A stretch of 64,000 nucleotides of DNA from Gibbula magus. Lineage: Eukaryota; Mollusca; Gastropoda; Trochida; Trochidae. The notes under the pieces were generated by a model that had not been told where the DNA came from, did not search any database, and worked only from the letters and a program-made list of their open reading frames with translations. Within the stretch, counting starts at the first letter, position 1. Every line of letters begins with the position of its first letter. Both the position numbers and the translations under genes were made by a program. Shown in pieces: positions 15,352 through 28,923 of the stretch. The stretch spans positions 34,043,860-34,107,859 of the forward strand of contig OW388293.1 of NCBI GenBank assembly GCA_936450465.1, given 5' to 3'.

Positions 15352-16640
15352 CTTACAGATTGGACTTTATGGGGTTTTATGAGCAATGGAACAATATGTT
15401 ATTATTCAACCTTGAATGACATTTAATAACAACCAAAGACTTATGTCACGAAACATATTTTATCACTAGGGTCGTTAAATCGAAATATTAAGTAAAATGG
15501 TTAATTGTTATTAGTGTAATTACATATAATTTATCCATTATTTGAACTAATTGTATGGGTTCCAAAAAATAACCGAGAAAGATTTTGTCTTCATTTTTAC
15601 ATTATACCTTTATTAGTCAAAGTATGACTTTTTAATAGGATTGCTCAAAACATAACGACATACCTATGGTTTCAAATTAACCATGATTAATAGAAATTCG
15701 TTTAACATGTACATGTTACCATTCCTTTAATTCACAATTTAAAACGTTCATAAGTTATAATTTACATTTTAAAACTTTCTTATCATTTGAATATTTTATT
15801 ATTGCTAAACTATTCTATGGAATAATTAATGTAAACTTCAGCTCCACGTTGACTTCCAAAACCGTGCCTCGACGCCATATAATACAGGTAACTTGTCACA
15901 AAGAAAGGAATAAAGTCCACTTGTTGACTCCTAAGCTAGACACATATACGTGCTGGGAATAAGGAATACCATGGCATGTGAGACAGAACCAGGTCGGTGA
16001 CTGCCCTTCTCTTAGAACATACAGGACACCTTCAACATTTATTTCCTTACATTCACGTGATCCGTTTACCCATCCTATTTAAGTTTTCCTCCTTCCGGGT
16101 GCATCGCAAGTCGTCATAATTTTTTAAAATTTTGAGTATCGACACTTTAAAAGTTCGAAAATATCAGAAACGTAATACTTTAATCTTAGTTTTATTTATT
16201 CTTAAACGTTTTCCCTCTCAATGAATTTAATATCTCAAAGTATCATATATCGCAAACTACTAATATAAAACATACAAATCAACAAAAGAGTTTGATTTCC
16301 TTGTCTGCGTGTAGATGATTAAATTTGTCATGAAAGTTTAGTTCTGATTCCTCAATAAAACATCACAATAAACGAAAAACTACTGTGAGAGTTGAAGAGG
16401 TTTGTGATGTCAAGATCAACCAATGGAACTCTTGTGAAACTGTTCAAATCGTGACACCAAATAAAAGTCCGTGCCGGATCATAACTAAACACTGCTCTAC
16501 ATGTCACGCAATATATTACGATATGCCAACACACGGAGAGACGGGATCACCACAATCACTTTATGCGTGTTGGTAATCTGTGCTGATAGTCACTTTATAT
16601 ACCAGATAACGATACTTCAATACAACAGGTCATCGATACA
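15352..16640. other. Unassigned AT-rich DNA
   Basis: Nothing supported. The overlapping opposite frames near 16352-16576 have no splice or promoter context of their own. Confidence 0.45.
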
Positions 16641-16700
16641 CAATAAGACACGATCGACCAATCAGAAGGTGTATATAAATAGCTTGATAGGCAGTGCCAG
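16641..16700 (+). promoter_or_regulatory. CCAAT-TATA promoter-like segment
   Basis: GACCAATCAGAAG (CCAAT core at 16658-16662) is followed about 10 bp later by GTATATAAATAG (TATA at 16672-16679). The box types and order resemble an RNA polymerase II core promoter, though the CCAAT box is closer to TATA than usual. Initiation would be expected near 16700-16710. The GC-richer candidate exon at 16888 lies just downstream on the same strand. No transcript evidence is available. Confidence 0.4.
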
Positions 16701-16860
16701 ATTCGGATGAGATGCACGTGTTCTCCATAACTTCAAGGAGGTAGCAAGGGCACGCCATATCAAGACTTTACGAGCATTCAGAAGTTTTCCTGAATAAAAA
16801 GCTTATTACGTCAGAATATTTAAACTATAAACGCGAAAGTCCATATTGTAAATATGCGTG

Positions 16861-16868
16861 GTATAAAA
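16861..16868 (+). promoter_or_regulatory. Possible second TATA box
   Basis: GTATAAAACACGTGGAG combines a TATA-like GTATAAAA with an overlapping ACACGTGG E-box. If used, transcription would start close to 16890, inside the candidate exon. This is an alternative to the 16.67 kb promoter. Confidence 0.25.
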
Positions 16869-16887
16869 CACGTGGAGCTGTAGACAG

Positions 16888-17037
16888 GTGGGACTTACCT
16901 GGTGAAGCTGGGCGAGTACATCCTCAATCTGGCGTTTAACGCGTCAAAGAACGCGGCAGGTGAGGGAGGAGAACCCGGGGATGTATGTCCGCCGTCAGAT
17001 AACACCGACCCTTGCCGGGGTCAGACTGTGAACCAAG
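16888..17037 (+). CDS. GC-rich candidate exon, protein unknown
   Basis: The base composition shifts sharply from the AT-rich surroundings. From an in-frame position after TAG (16881) the frame encodes TYLVKLGEYILNLAFNASKN and continues, with many G/C third positions (CTG GTG AAG CTG GGC GAG TAC ATC CTC). Two donor sites keep the same phase: GCGGCAG|GTGAGG after 16959 and AACCAAG|GTAAAA after 17037; the second adds a Gly/Pro/Asp-rich 26-codon segment. A possible acceptor TAGACAG lies immediately upstream, or the exon could be the first one below the TATA boxes. I do not recognise the family. Confidence 0.4.
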
Positions 17038-17869
<832 letters not shown>

Positions 17870-17927
17870 CATGTCCCCCATTACGATACGTTTGCATATT
17901 ACTACATAACCATATTCACTCCTTACT

Positions 17928-18797
17928 AATACCCCCATTTCACTGAGCTACGAGTCGTTGCCGACTGAAAATTGTAAGTAAGTCGTCAATGAGTTGTCAG
18001 TGACTCGTAATGAGGCGTGTCTGAGTTCTCTTAAGTTGGCTAGAAGCGTAGATGAGTCCCAAAGAGTCTTTAAGAGTCGGGAGGTCAAATTTAGTCGGGA
18101 GTGAGTTTTTGAACATGTTTTTCTCAGTCGGGCGATGCTCGTACTTTTCGACAAGAAATTCAATAAATCCCATCAAGTCGTATTCAGTCGTGATCTAGTC
18201 GTAAGTAGCTCGTATATGATTCTTATTGGGTCGTGTTAAGTCGTCTTGTCAGTCGTATTTACTCGTATCCAGTCGTATTGAGTCGTGGTGGTCGTGTTTG
18301 AGTCGGGAATAGGTCTTCCCCTAAAATACTTACGGCTCACTCCTGACTAATGCCAACGCACGTACGACAAACCAATACTCAAAGACGACCAGTGACAATC
18401 CGTTCCAGACTAAACACGACAATATGGCCAAATAACTCGTATGTAATTCGTATTGGACTCGTAAGTGAGTTGTATCTGGGTTGTGATGAGTCGCCATGAT
18501 CGTGAACGAGTCGTAAACTAGTCGTTATTAGTCATGAGTGGGTCGGGAGTCCTTTTCAGAGTCGTGGTGGCGGATTAGTGTCGGGAAAGAGTTGGCAGTT
18601 AGTCGTGAACGGGTCAGGAGTTTCTCCTCACTATGTCGTAAGTAAGTCGTAAGCAACTCGTAGAAATGTCAAATTTGACAATTTCACCCCAAATGTTCCC
18701 CAACTGATGCCGACAAAGTCGTAGCCGAAAAGTTGGAAAGAGTCGGGAATAGTCGTGAGAACTTTTGGAAATCGTAGCTCACTGAAATGGGGGTATT
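17928..18797. mobile_element. 870-bp inverted-repeat element with AGTCGT-rich interior
   Basis: The left end AATACCCCCATTTCACTGAG continues to CTACGA. The right end is its reverse complement, TCGTAGCTCACTGAAATGGG running on to GGTATT, with a single mismatch in 26 bp. The interior is dominated by short degenerate words AGTCGT, CTCGTA and GAGTCGGG spaced roughly every 10-20 bp, except for a more complex piece near 18660-18740. There is no transposase frame, so it would be non-autonomous. The flanks suggest at most a TA target duplication. I have a general memory of similar repeats in other invertebrates but cannot name the family. Confidence 0.75.
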
Positions 18798-21700
18798 TAA
18801 GATAATGAGATAATCGTAAAAACATTCTGCACCAGAGGTCGATGTAGAGTTACGTAAGGCATGAACAAACATGAGTTATAATGTTACATTTGGGATTACG
18901 CTATCTGCAGTAGTACACATTCTTGTATACCTGTTTTTTGAGTCGAGTTACCGAAAGGTCGACCCTTCATTGTTTAATTTGTTCATTATCCGAATGACTG
19001 TCATGGACAAGCATGCGCAATAAATAAATAACGTACATATTTAATACTACTGATTACATCTATCATAAATGTATGTATTTACGTTTAAATTCAAATATGT
19101 TTAAAATTTGTTTACTAAGCATTACTATATAACGTGTGCAATTCCAAAACGCACGGACACTAAAACACGTTGGTGAGGAGCAGATTGAGAATTTACCGAC
19201 AATGAAAGTCCTCTTGAAAAAGAAATGCATTAGGGGGAATTATATTACATGCATGGCATTTCAGAAATACTAAGTACTAAAATACTAATGCTGATACGGT
19301 TAACAATTTTATTACTATTTTATTGCAGTTTAAGAAAACTGGAGAACATGTCCAAAAACTGTACTCGGTATTACTGGGATTTTTATTACATGCATGGCAT
19401 TTCCGAAATACATAATCATGTTTTAAGTACTACAGCTAGAACGCTAACGGAACAACTAGTTTATTGCATTGAAAATAAACTAAAGTACATAAGAGACAGG
19501 AAGTTGAAATAACTCAAACCCTACATGTATGATTAATATTGCCAAGCTGCATGTTAAATACATTGCCTATAAAACAACTCGTATTTTACGAGAATTTCGC
19601 CGTCTTTTCGCATCACGAAACCATATCTTGTAACTACCCGTCATCCGCATCTCCAGCTGCAACTAAAACAGTTCGCCGAGTGCATTCCAAGGCTTAAAAG
19701 TTACATCAAGTTGACAAAAAACGTATACAATATTCCGGGCAAGTATATATCGCCTCATATATAAAAGGAGCTAACTTTCTGTAACCCGTTGATGTAGTCA
19801 GGATGAAGGGTACATCGAGGTGGTTCTCTAGCTGTTGCCAATGCATCAACGAAAACCATCCTGACGAGTGTGATGTTATGATCACCAAAGCAGTGGATAT
19901 TCTTTGAAGGCAATCATTCATGTCTTGTATCGTCAAAATATTGCACTTCGTTTATGCTCCGTTTCTCTTTACTTAGCTCACTATGTTTCTCGGATATCTA
20001 AAGCAATTGACCCAAACAAATATAACCTCGCATAATTAACACAATGGTGAACAAAACAAGGGTTCTTAGAGACAAGAATGTATTTGTTATGACGTCGTGT
20101 CTTTTGATACTTCATCTAATTTGGGGATGTCCTCGCTCTGCCTCGTCTCACTTCGTCCCATTATTCAAACAATATTTCTATGCACTATCTCAGCAATTGA
20201 AATCAGAGATATAGCTAACAAAGTCAAGATAAGGGCCTTATTTCCAACTGCCTTCCCTCTCACCGCTAACTCTTGGTGGAGTTAACTGTGGAATAACGCT
20301 TTACAAGATTGGATTAAGACTGACTATCGATTGCATTTAACAAACAAGAGTACATTTACCAAAAACAAACTCTAAACGGTTTCAGAGATACAATATATAT
20401 CCTTGACTGGCGTGCATAGACACAGAGGACGTTGTTCTGTAAAACTCATCACAGACTTGTCTGTCAAGAACATTCAGTTGAAGCTTATCAACTCCGTTAT
20501 GAAGATGTGCGTCGAGATGCTTGTTCATGTTCAGTTACGTGAGTTACATTTCTAAACACAATACGAGGAAGCACACTTTTAGCCGCTGATTGATAAAGCA
20601 CTTGCAGGCAACACTGGGACCACCATGCGTAATTACTTTTCCAAGAGATTGCCCTCAAACTCTTTTCATAAAGAGGCCAATTTCTGCCTATTTATTGCAT
20701 AAGCGGAACATTGGGTAAACACAGTAGCAGCGGGCTGGAAACTGATGACTTCGACAGACCATGGCAGAGAAGCGGCTTATCAGTCACCTGTTTCTTGACA
20801 CCTAACGTGCTACTACCACCCATCCGAAAAATGTTGGGAAGTGATAAAGACTGCATTATGAATGGAAATGGAATTACGAAGTTGTGGGTCACATGATATG
20901 TCCATCAGCATTGATATTGGAGATCCCCTTTACCCTCGGGTTCGGCGATGGACTGTTACAGAGTGTTAGCATATGGGCATGTGTGGTTGATGAATTAGAC
21001 ATCTGATGTTACGAATATAGTTAAGGGATGTGCAAAAAATTGTTACATTATACTTGGAATGAGACCTTGAACACATTTTGTGAGTTCATTGTCAACATTA
21101 CGACCGAGATGAATTGGGATTCAAATACTGGCACATGTTTTACAGGATAAATCTGACCATTTTGCTATTGGGAAAATAATGTAGTGTGTCATTTGAAGAG
21201 CTTAATTTTTTTTTACTGGGAGTAAAACGCTCCCTTTACACCCCAAATAATGCATGACTGCAATCGTGACATTACATTATAAGCACATGCATTCGAAACG
21301 TTTATTTAATTTAATGTTATTTCAATGTTGCCTGAAGCACAAGCGAAAAGAAATAAAGCGGTTTCATTACTCAGTGTCATCACTTTAAGTGAGAAATTGA
21401 CCAAGCTGTCAGGACGACTAGATGCAAAACGTAACATGTGGAACGTCATTGTCTAATGCTATCGCTGTAAGAGTAATCTAATATACGATTAACATTTTTA
21501 TTGGCAAAACCGTTCACAATATCTTTGAAAATTCTTATGCAGTAATTACGTTTTTAAATTCATACATAATATATTGCTAAACAAAGGAGTAGGTGAGTCA
21601 TTTTCTTTTTGACTTAATGATTTTATTTCACTTCAATTAGTCTATTGAAAACTGTTTCCCAAATGCGATGCCAACAATATCGGTCACTTGAGGTCACTTA

Positions 21701-23732
21701 TATAGACTTGCATGTGAATTAAGTGCAGCATTAAAGGAAGTAGGTATTCAACGGACCAGAGACACATTTTGCTCATCAGTCATGTTACTTTTCCGCTGTT
21801 AACGTATGGTATTGCATGGATTTAAGCATATTGTATGACCATTTAATATACCAATCAATGGGTGAATACTTTCGCAAAACATACATGCACGTAGATAAAT
21901 GAAATGTGATTAGTTAGAGAGTCATTAGAAAAGGAATTTACACGTACAGGTAATTCGAGCGTAGAACACTTTCGAATAATGTTGGAACTGCAGCATCTGC
22001 ATCAGTATATAACTTTTGTATTAAGTATTGTGATGTTCCTACATTCTTATCTATATTATGTTTTCTCATGCCACCAACTCTATGGTGAGATATGTGAAGA
22101 AGTGCAACGTTTTTAGATTGCAAACAAACTCGAAAAATACGTCATCAGCTCTTAGAAACATAGTGTGTTTATACACACCGTGTGTGAAGTGAGAAATGTG
22201 ATAACGTTATCCCCAACCCCCGGAAGTCGATTGTTTACCCTTGTGGTTTATCAAGAACATGGGCAGCCATATAACGATACAATATCATCACAATGCGATC
22301 CTGACGGCCAAGTCCGTTTTTATTTCACACCATATCTTCCTTGTTTATCGTTACAACTCCTTTCAAGTATATCGATATTTGTATATACTATTTTCATTTT
22401 CCGCCATATTTCTTTATCTCCTTACCGTTATATGGTAAGATATTTAATTGATTATTTCTCTGAAACACTTTTCAATTTATCAATTGGGTAAATAGCCTTT
22501 AAGACATCATCTTTTTTCGAAGTATACTTCAAGAAAGCATTAAAACAATGACCTCACAGCGATGAAGTAAAGTCGAAACGACAATTACATGAAAAGATGA
22601 ACCTTACATATATGATCTCCCGATCTTATACACAGTGATTCAAATTTTGTGTGGATTTTAAAACAAATTTCATCAATATTTTAACTAAAAGCATAAGCGA
22701 GATCCACACTTGACAACATGTTCAATTGATGTAAACATGATTTGTAACAACGACAACATGGTAGCTATCTGATCCTGATTTAAATTAATTGTCATATCCC
22801 ACCAAAGTCTGTCATCAATGTCAGCGATAAAACAATAACAATATCAACTTTTCACGTTGTTCGCACTCGAAAATATAATGACCATTCACGACGTTAATAA
22901 TTTGAAGTTTTTGAAAATCACAAACGCACGAAAGATATTTGAATGTGTGTAATAAACTATGCAAATATTAACAAACACTTAATCAACTTTCAAAATATCC
23001 AGACCCAATTGATCACAACAGCACAATGAAACACTTAAATGATTTCAACTGACGAGTCTGTATCGATTAGACACGACAATTATATGAAAGTACTTGCCAA
23101 AACCCTTCACAAAAGCAAACATTCAAAACATGTCATCAATGATGTAAGCCTCTGTCGTTATTTCCATATTGATTTGGAACGAATTGAAAGGAAATTTAAT
23201 TTAATGGGTTTCGACATGCCTAGCATGTAATGTGTAAATAAGACAGACAGAAAGACAGACACATCTTAATCGTACAGGTGGCCCTCAGGCGAATAGTGCA
23301 AGTTCACGTAAATACAGTATATGAAATACTTTTGCGCAACCTGTTTTTACTCTCCATAAACTTTGAACAGATCACTTAACAAAACCGCATGGCGATAACT
23401 TAATATTTAATAAGAACGATTTGAAATGACAATCGTACCACAATGTGATCAAGTTTCATAGATGAAACTGTGTTATTGTAAAAAACGGAACATTTGAATA
23501 TTTCATAACGATTCCGCCAATTATTGAAACCATGCCATTAATGATTAAGATTTATTTAAAACGAAAATGACACCAAAAACGTTCAAAGATGCAATGAGAA
23601 TATGTTACCAGTTTCACAAACATTCTGTCAATTTAAAGGAAAGCAAAATAGTTCACAACGGTTTTTTTTATCATTGATGTAGAACAGTTTTAAGCGATTA
23701 TCACATGAAAGGCGTTTCAAGGAGGAGCAATG
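18798..23732. other. Unassigned DNA with one short direct repeat
   Basis: ATTACATGCATGGCATTTC plus CGAAATAC-type sequence occurs at 19244-19270 and again at 19385-19411 with one mismatch, a 141-bp offset. The frames at 19706-19936 (-), 20692-20896 (both strands) and 22165-22491 (+) have no motif or splice support. Nothing else recognised. Confidence 0.45.
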
Positions 23733-23936
23733 TCACGCTTCAATCACATTAGCTCCTCGGCCTGGCAGTGCAGTTTCCTCTCTCAGACAACTGACTCCGG
23801 AGTCTATGGAACAGACAGGACCTGAAGTCTCTATCAAATTAACTCCCTTGCTCTTCAGCTTAATGAAATCACCCACTTCACAACCAGGTGACCAGTGTTC
23901 TGTGGCAACACTGAAGCATTTATGTTTCTTATTCAC
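23733..23936 (-). CDS. Candidate terminal exon, protein unknown
   Basis: On the minus strand an acceptor (CTCACTTAAGGTCAG) precedes GTGAATAAG and 67 open codons ending in TGA. The peptide includes ATEHWSPGCEVGDFIKLKS and ends GRGANVIEA, with four Cys. Codon use is balanced (AAG CTG AAG AGC AAG, GAC TCC GGA GTC), unlike AT-rich chance frames nearby. The acceptor phase is 0. No upstream exon was identified and I cannot assign a family. A retained pseudo-exon is the main alternative. Confidence 0.4.
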   Translation of the reverse strand: MNKKHKCFSVATEHWSPGCEVGDFIKLKSKGVNLIETSGPVCSIDSGVSCLREETALPGRGANVIEA

Positions 23937-25181
23937 CTGACCTTAAGTGAGTTATACAGAGATTTCGAGCAGGCTGTAATTTGATTTTTCATGAAAGATC
24001 TTTAAAGACTGATTTCTCATTTTGGTTTATTCTGTTTAGTTTAAGTATGGTCGACTGGGTACGTACAGATTAAAAGATCACAATAAACTGTTTTGTAATG
24101 TAGTACTTGATAAATTGAGAATATTGCATTCTTAATTTATGTCTTATATTTCTTACATTTAATTTAAGATGACCAATACAAAAAAGGAACTCCAGCATTA
24201 ATTTGCGAAATATTATACTTATTTTGACAGTGAATTCTTAGCAACAAAATATAGTTAAAAGGGGAGTTCTCCTTTATCTTGGGTCGTCGTTATTTACATA
24301 GTACAAGGTTCCAGGACAGCTGCGTAGGACAAGCTACGTTGTACACTTACTACTGATGTTGTTTTAAGCGGTGTGGTTTGACGTTGACTAAGTGCAGAGG
24401 ACGTATATAGCCTACTTACATACCCTGCCCGTCAAGAAGCGGCACATCACTCGCGCAGTGATACATCTTCAGAAGAACAACAAAGGCACTTTTCCACCTG
24501 GAGCATATCCTATAGCCTCGGAGAACCTTGGCGTACACTCAACCTCGACCGATGTATTCCGAATGCTTGCAGAAAATATGACGCAACTTAGTAGAGGAGC
24601 TGTACGAGAGGAAGGCAAGCCGATGATTTCCGAATGCATTGAGGCGAGATCTGACGTAGCATAGTGCAGATCTCTAAGAAACGTCACTCACGGATGTTTT
24701 GTTTTTGTTTTTTTGGATCCCTGGCGTGCGTTATCAGCTAGTTCATTCAACTGTCGACTGAAAATATTAGCTCTTTCGAAATCGTAAGAGAAGCGGAAGG
24801 AAGACAGTTTTTATCGTTTGTGGAGGCAAAACAAACTGAACAGAAAAATGACGACATAAGAGACCACCTTTCAAGATAGAGTCCTAGCTATGTTAACACT
24901 GTAAGAAGGAAGAGAGCAGAATGCAGTTATAGACGAACACCGCTGGTTGATGGATGGGTTATTCGTCTGAGTAGACAACGTTTAACAACTTCCTGAAACT
25001 AACCATCGATTTAAGGGGAGGGTATCATAGGAGAGGGTATCCTAAGTTGGATAACTTGTTCTCAAGCTGCTTCATTATCAATAAAATAGGTTCAAACCTA
25101 ACCATCGATGCATTAGTATCATACACAAAGGCGTTATCCTAATTTTCTAGTTTCCCTTTTGTATATTATGAACGTGTAATT
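23937..25181. other. Unassigned DNA, one weak coding candidate
   Basis: At about 24472-24664 (+) an acceptor-like ACATCTTCAG precedes a frame open to TAG (KNNKGTFPPGAYPIASENLG and on), with near-even base composition. The opposite strand is open over the same stretch, so the coding direction is undecided and this may be part of an old repeat. The rest shows nothing. Confidence 0.35.
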
Positions 25182-25580
25182 TTACAAAAACCTTTGAGCT
25201 CCTCTGGTTTGTTCATACAGTTTACCGAATAGACATCGATATATCTTCTCTTTATCTTGTGAATCAATAACCCGACTGTCGGTCCAGCAAATACACTGAT
25301 ACCAACTAATCAACCACAAAATATCATATTGCCAATTATTATTACGCTCAATACCATAAAGCCAGTAGCTCGGCAACAGAACCAGAACTTCCTCTATCGC
25401 TAAGATGCAATCTCGTTTCAAGCGAAAACGGCTGAAAGTGACATCAGTATTAAGAATGCTTCTAACAGGATCGTCAATCCTCAACCACTTGATATGAAAC
25501 GAATTGCTTCTTTCACGACAGACGATCCCAAGAACCCCCACGTTTGTCCCACGAGACCGTAACTCATCTGCACGTGACAT
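25182..25580 (-). CDS. 132-codon open frame, function unknown
   Basis: This is the longest frame outside simple repeats apart from AT-biased ones. It starts MSRADELRSRG, contains a hydrophobic/aromatic stretch (LVLLPSYWLYGIERNNNWQY then DILWLISWYQ) and ends QTRGAQRFL. A second minus frame (25481-25738) overlaps its start. No domain is recognised and there is no homologous copy in the window, so this may be a chance frame or an old transposon fragment. Confidence 0.22.
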   Translation of the reverse strand: MSRADELRSRGTNVGVLGIVCRERSNSFHIKWLRIDDPVRSILNTDVTFSRFRLKRDCILAIEEVLVLLPSYWLYGIERNNNWQYDILWLISWYQCICWTDSRVIDSQDKEKIYRCLFGKLYEQTRGAQRFL

Positions 25581-26339
25581 ATAGCCGGATGTCGTCTGGC
25601 ATTATAATGCCAGTAGCGAGTCTGAAGTCTCAACAGAAGTTTCCGACGGATGAATTCAAACGACAGAGACTCTCGTCGATGTATATAAAGTCGTGTGTTG
25701 GTCCATGTATAACACAACAAATTTAGCCTCAAGATCAACCGTTACCCCATATTTAACGCCCTAAACTTTCCATGTGGAAGGATTTTAGAAATAGGATTTT
25801 ATCCAATATATCCCGTTAATTGATAAAAGTCATATTGATCTTGCAATTCAGAAACAATAATTTAAAAAAAAACTGTTATTCATTTACCATAAGTCATTGT
25901 AAAACAGGCAAACAGCAAAACTCTTTGAAAAGAAATTGGAACGTAGTAGGAAAAGAATTGGTAAAAAAAGCGCCTAAAACCAATACCGTGGCGTATTAAG
26001 CTACATCCGTCCTTTTAGTAAATACTCGAGAAGTGCTGAGAAAATCGTTAGTTGAATACGTGGCAGAGCTCCAGGAGTCTCAGCCTTCCCTCTTAATGAG
26101 ATTGTTTCCCCTTTCTTTTGTAGAGGAGAAATGGCAAGGGACATTATTGAAGCCATTACGTGTTAACCTCCAGGAGTAATCAATCATGGCTCAGATAAAT
26201 AAGTAATCAAACTGACGTAAGCCATATGCCCGGGCAATATTTCTCCTTGTTCCATAGTGCTAGACATAAATCACAGCAATGTGGCCAGATCTCACTGCTG
26301 ATTCTATTAGAAAACCCGGATGCTACGATCTGATACTAC
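25581..26339. other. Unassigned DNA
   Basis: A lone GTATATAAAG word at 25681 resembles a TATA box but has no partner elements or exon. Nothing else recognised. Confidence 0.4.
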
Positions 26340-26530
26340 CTGCAAGAACCTTATTGACCAATCACATCCCTCCTCTGTGAATTATTGACCAACCAGAGAA
26401 GGCAGATCGACCTGTCTCCCGAGATCAAATCCCCATGCAGAGCAAAATCAATCTCTTTATTTTAACCTAATCGAGCTATAAAAAGACAAACATTCGATTC
26501 TCCCACCGGGTAATTGTGCGATGAGCGACT
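26340..26530 (+). promoter_or_regulatory. Promoter-like segment with two CCAA(T) boxes and TATA
   Basis: TTGACCAATCACATC (about 26354) and TTGACCAACCAGAG (about 26386) precede GAGCTATAAAAAGAC (TATA at 26477-26485). Initiation would be expected near 26505-26515 (CTCCCACCGGG). The first ATG downstream, at 26521, opens only 21 codons. No convincing first exon follows, so the call rests on box order alone. Confidence 0.35.
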
Positions 26531-28923
26531 CCATCGCTTATAAACACATCATCGATCTGTTATTCTTATATAGTTGTTGTCGATAAAAGGATTTTCCGAA
26601 ACGACCGGTACACGATCAATGTGGATTTTGCAAAATGTGAATTGATTGAGTTCACGATTGTAAGATGACAATAAGATGAAGTGTGCATTGTTAAAGCTAG
26701 CCCTGGCAGGAAATCAAATGTGTAACAGCCAATAACTGCATGTACACGTTGTATCCTTTAACAGTAGATAACATAGAGCCATATACTTTTTCAAGTTCCC
26801 TATAATAAACGAACTTATTTTAAGTACAAAGTTAAATCTAAAATCTACAAACAGTCACCAGCTTTCCCTGCAAGACATATACATAATCTAATTTAAACCT
26901 TGCAGCATATCGTTAACTGTTCTTCGCCAGCAAAACAACCCACTGTAACTGAACTACGCAAGCACATGAAAGGTAAGGAAATGCAGCAACGTTCAAATTA
27001 GCCAGGGAAGCTCAAGTGGCATCTACTTATTAAAGATATAAAAATCAGTAATTCAGAAAGGTTACCCAAAGTAAATCTCTCACAGTGACCACATTTTCAC
27101 AGGGCGTTATACCATCATCAGAAAACAGGAATGGCATGCAGCTATATCATCTAAAGTAATCCGGAGAAATAGTTTGTTAAAACTAAATTTAAACACCTTT
27201 ATATTGGCGTGAATTAACGAGGTTGCAAGCATTCATGAACATCAGAATCCGACGTGTCTCAGCTGAAGAACTTGCAAAGTGAAAACACGAAGGATTATAA
27301 AGTATCAGCACTTTCACGAGTATAATGTATCGTTGATTGGGTGTTCAAACTTGATATTTGGTTTAGATAATGACAAAGAACAAAACTAAGAACTAAGAAT
27401 AAAGTTCTATAACCTGAAATTCTTTGGCCTATTTATGTAACAATTATTTTCGTTTTGTTCATAGACCAACCGTCAATAACCGTACATGGTTATTGACTGT
27501 ACCAACACTTAGGAATGTAGAAACCCAAAATGATGAACAACGTGATATCACTCCAACTAACACTGACTTCATGCATGTACTTACACAGGGCTGAACGTAG
27601 GAGTTGATCTGTCCGCTATGGTGCCCCTGAAAGAAGAAGGAAATCGTTATTCGTAATGATAAATATTTGCTAATGAAGTTTAGTTGTATTCACATTCGAA
27701 AAAACACACTCAATTTCATTTGTTAGCATTTTTGATAATTTTGTTTTGATAACAAACACATATAAACGATAAAACAAGAAAGCATATCTTAAATACATTT
27801 CATCAAGCAACACAAAAACGAAAACTGGCAATATTGTTACAACGGACGTTTTTGTCTTGCGGTAAATCAAAACATGTTTTTTGTAAACATGTCAATGACC
27901 AACCGTAAACCGTATACACAAATAAAAGTCTATCAATGTAATATTGTCTAAATATGAAGACACACATGTTAACGTATGTTTTGCAACGTAAAAAACAAGA
28001 AAAGCTTGGTCAGCGAGGAGTGAAATCCCTTAAGTTTTCTCTGCAACAGTGTAGCAATCAATCTCCCAAGTGTTGGCATTGATTGTCCACCGTAGGAGTC
28101 CAACCATGCAGAATGACTCTCTGCGATACATATCTAGAAACATTCACTGTTCTTTGTTCAGATATCCGGGGAAGTTCATAACTGACAAAAGTGACAAAAT
28201 CGTTTTCAGTAGACCGAGCGAATACAGTCACAATTCTTAGATTGGATAGTTCCGCTTCACTGATTGCCTATAAAGTAAATCTAGCATCTAGGTGCTGGAA
28301 AGATCGGACGACAAAGAGTCCCGATACAAAATGCAAAGCCAGAGATACTTGGTCACAAAACACAAATCACCACAAAGAAATATTGTGTGAAATATAGATA
28401 ATGTAAATCAATCCGAAACCCTTCTGGAAATGTTCTTTTATTTAAAGGGAGTTTGTCTCGATTGGAAAAAAGTTTCAAAAGTTCTGAGTCTCTTTCCCTT
28501 TCGATGTGATCTTATCCCATCAGCATTAGAATTCAACAAGACCATGTCATATTATTCATTTGACGGAACCGTATTTATCATTACTTCTTGAATATATTTT
28601 CCTCAAATTTGTTTGCTACGTTTTTAGCTATATAACAATTTCATGCCGGAAACAAAACACATCTTATTACTTGAGGCATCTAAGAAGTTTAAACATTATC
28701 AGTCCACTCTCTACAGTCCCCAAACAGCTCACTAAGTCTGTCATCAAGACCCTAGAGCAAACATTAAATGAAGCCTTCTTAAGTTGGCCAGTCTAGTTGC
28801 CTTAGCTCTACCTGAACTTATTTATTGTTCAGGTCTCCTTTTTATTCTATTTCGTATCAAATGTTAAAAAGTAAAATATCAGTAAAAAATAGTTTTTTTC
28901 CGGGACTATATGTTAGTCTACAG
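26531..28923. other. Unassigned DNA
   Basis: No supported exon or repeat. Frames at 27670-27870 (-), 28191-28397 (+) and 28560-28796 (+) are unsupported. Confidence 0.4.

Noticed and set aside
20692..20896. Overlapping frames on both strands
   Set aside because: No motif, no splice sites, and direction undecidable; likely chance or old repeat.
24392..24687. Gene at 24.4-24.7 kb
   Set aside because: Both strands are open over the same stretch and no donor was found; kept only as a remark within the unassigned stretch.
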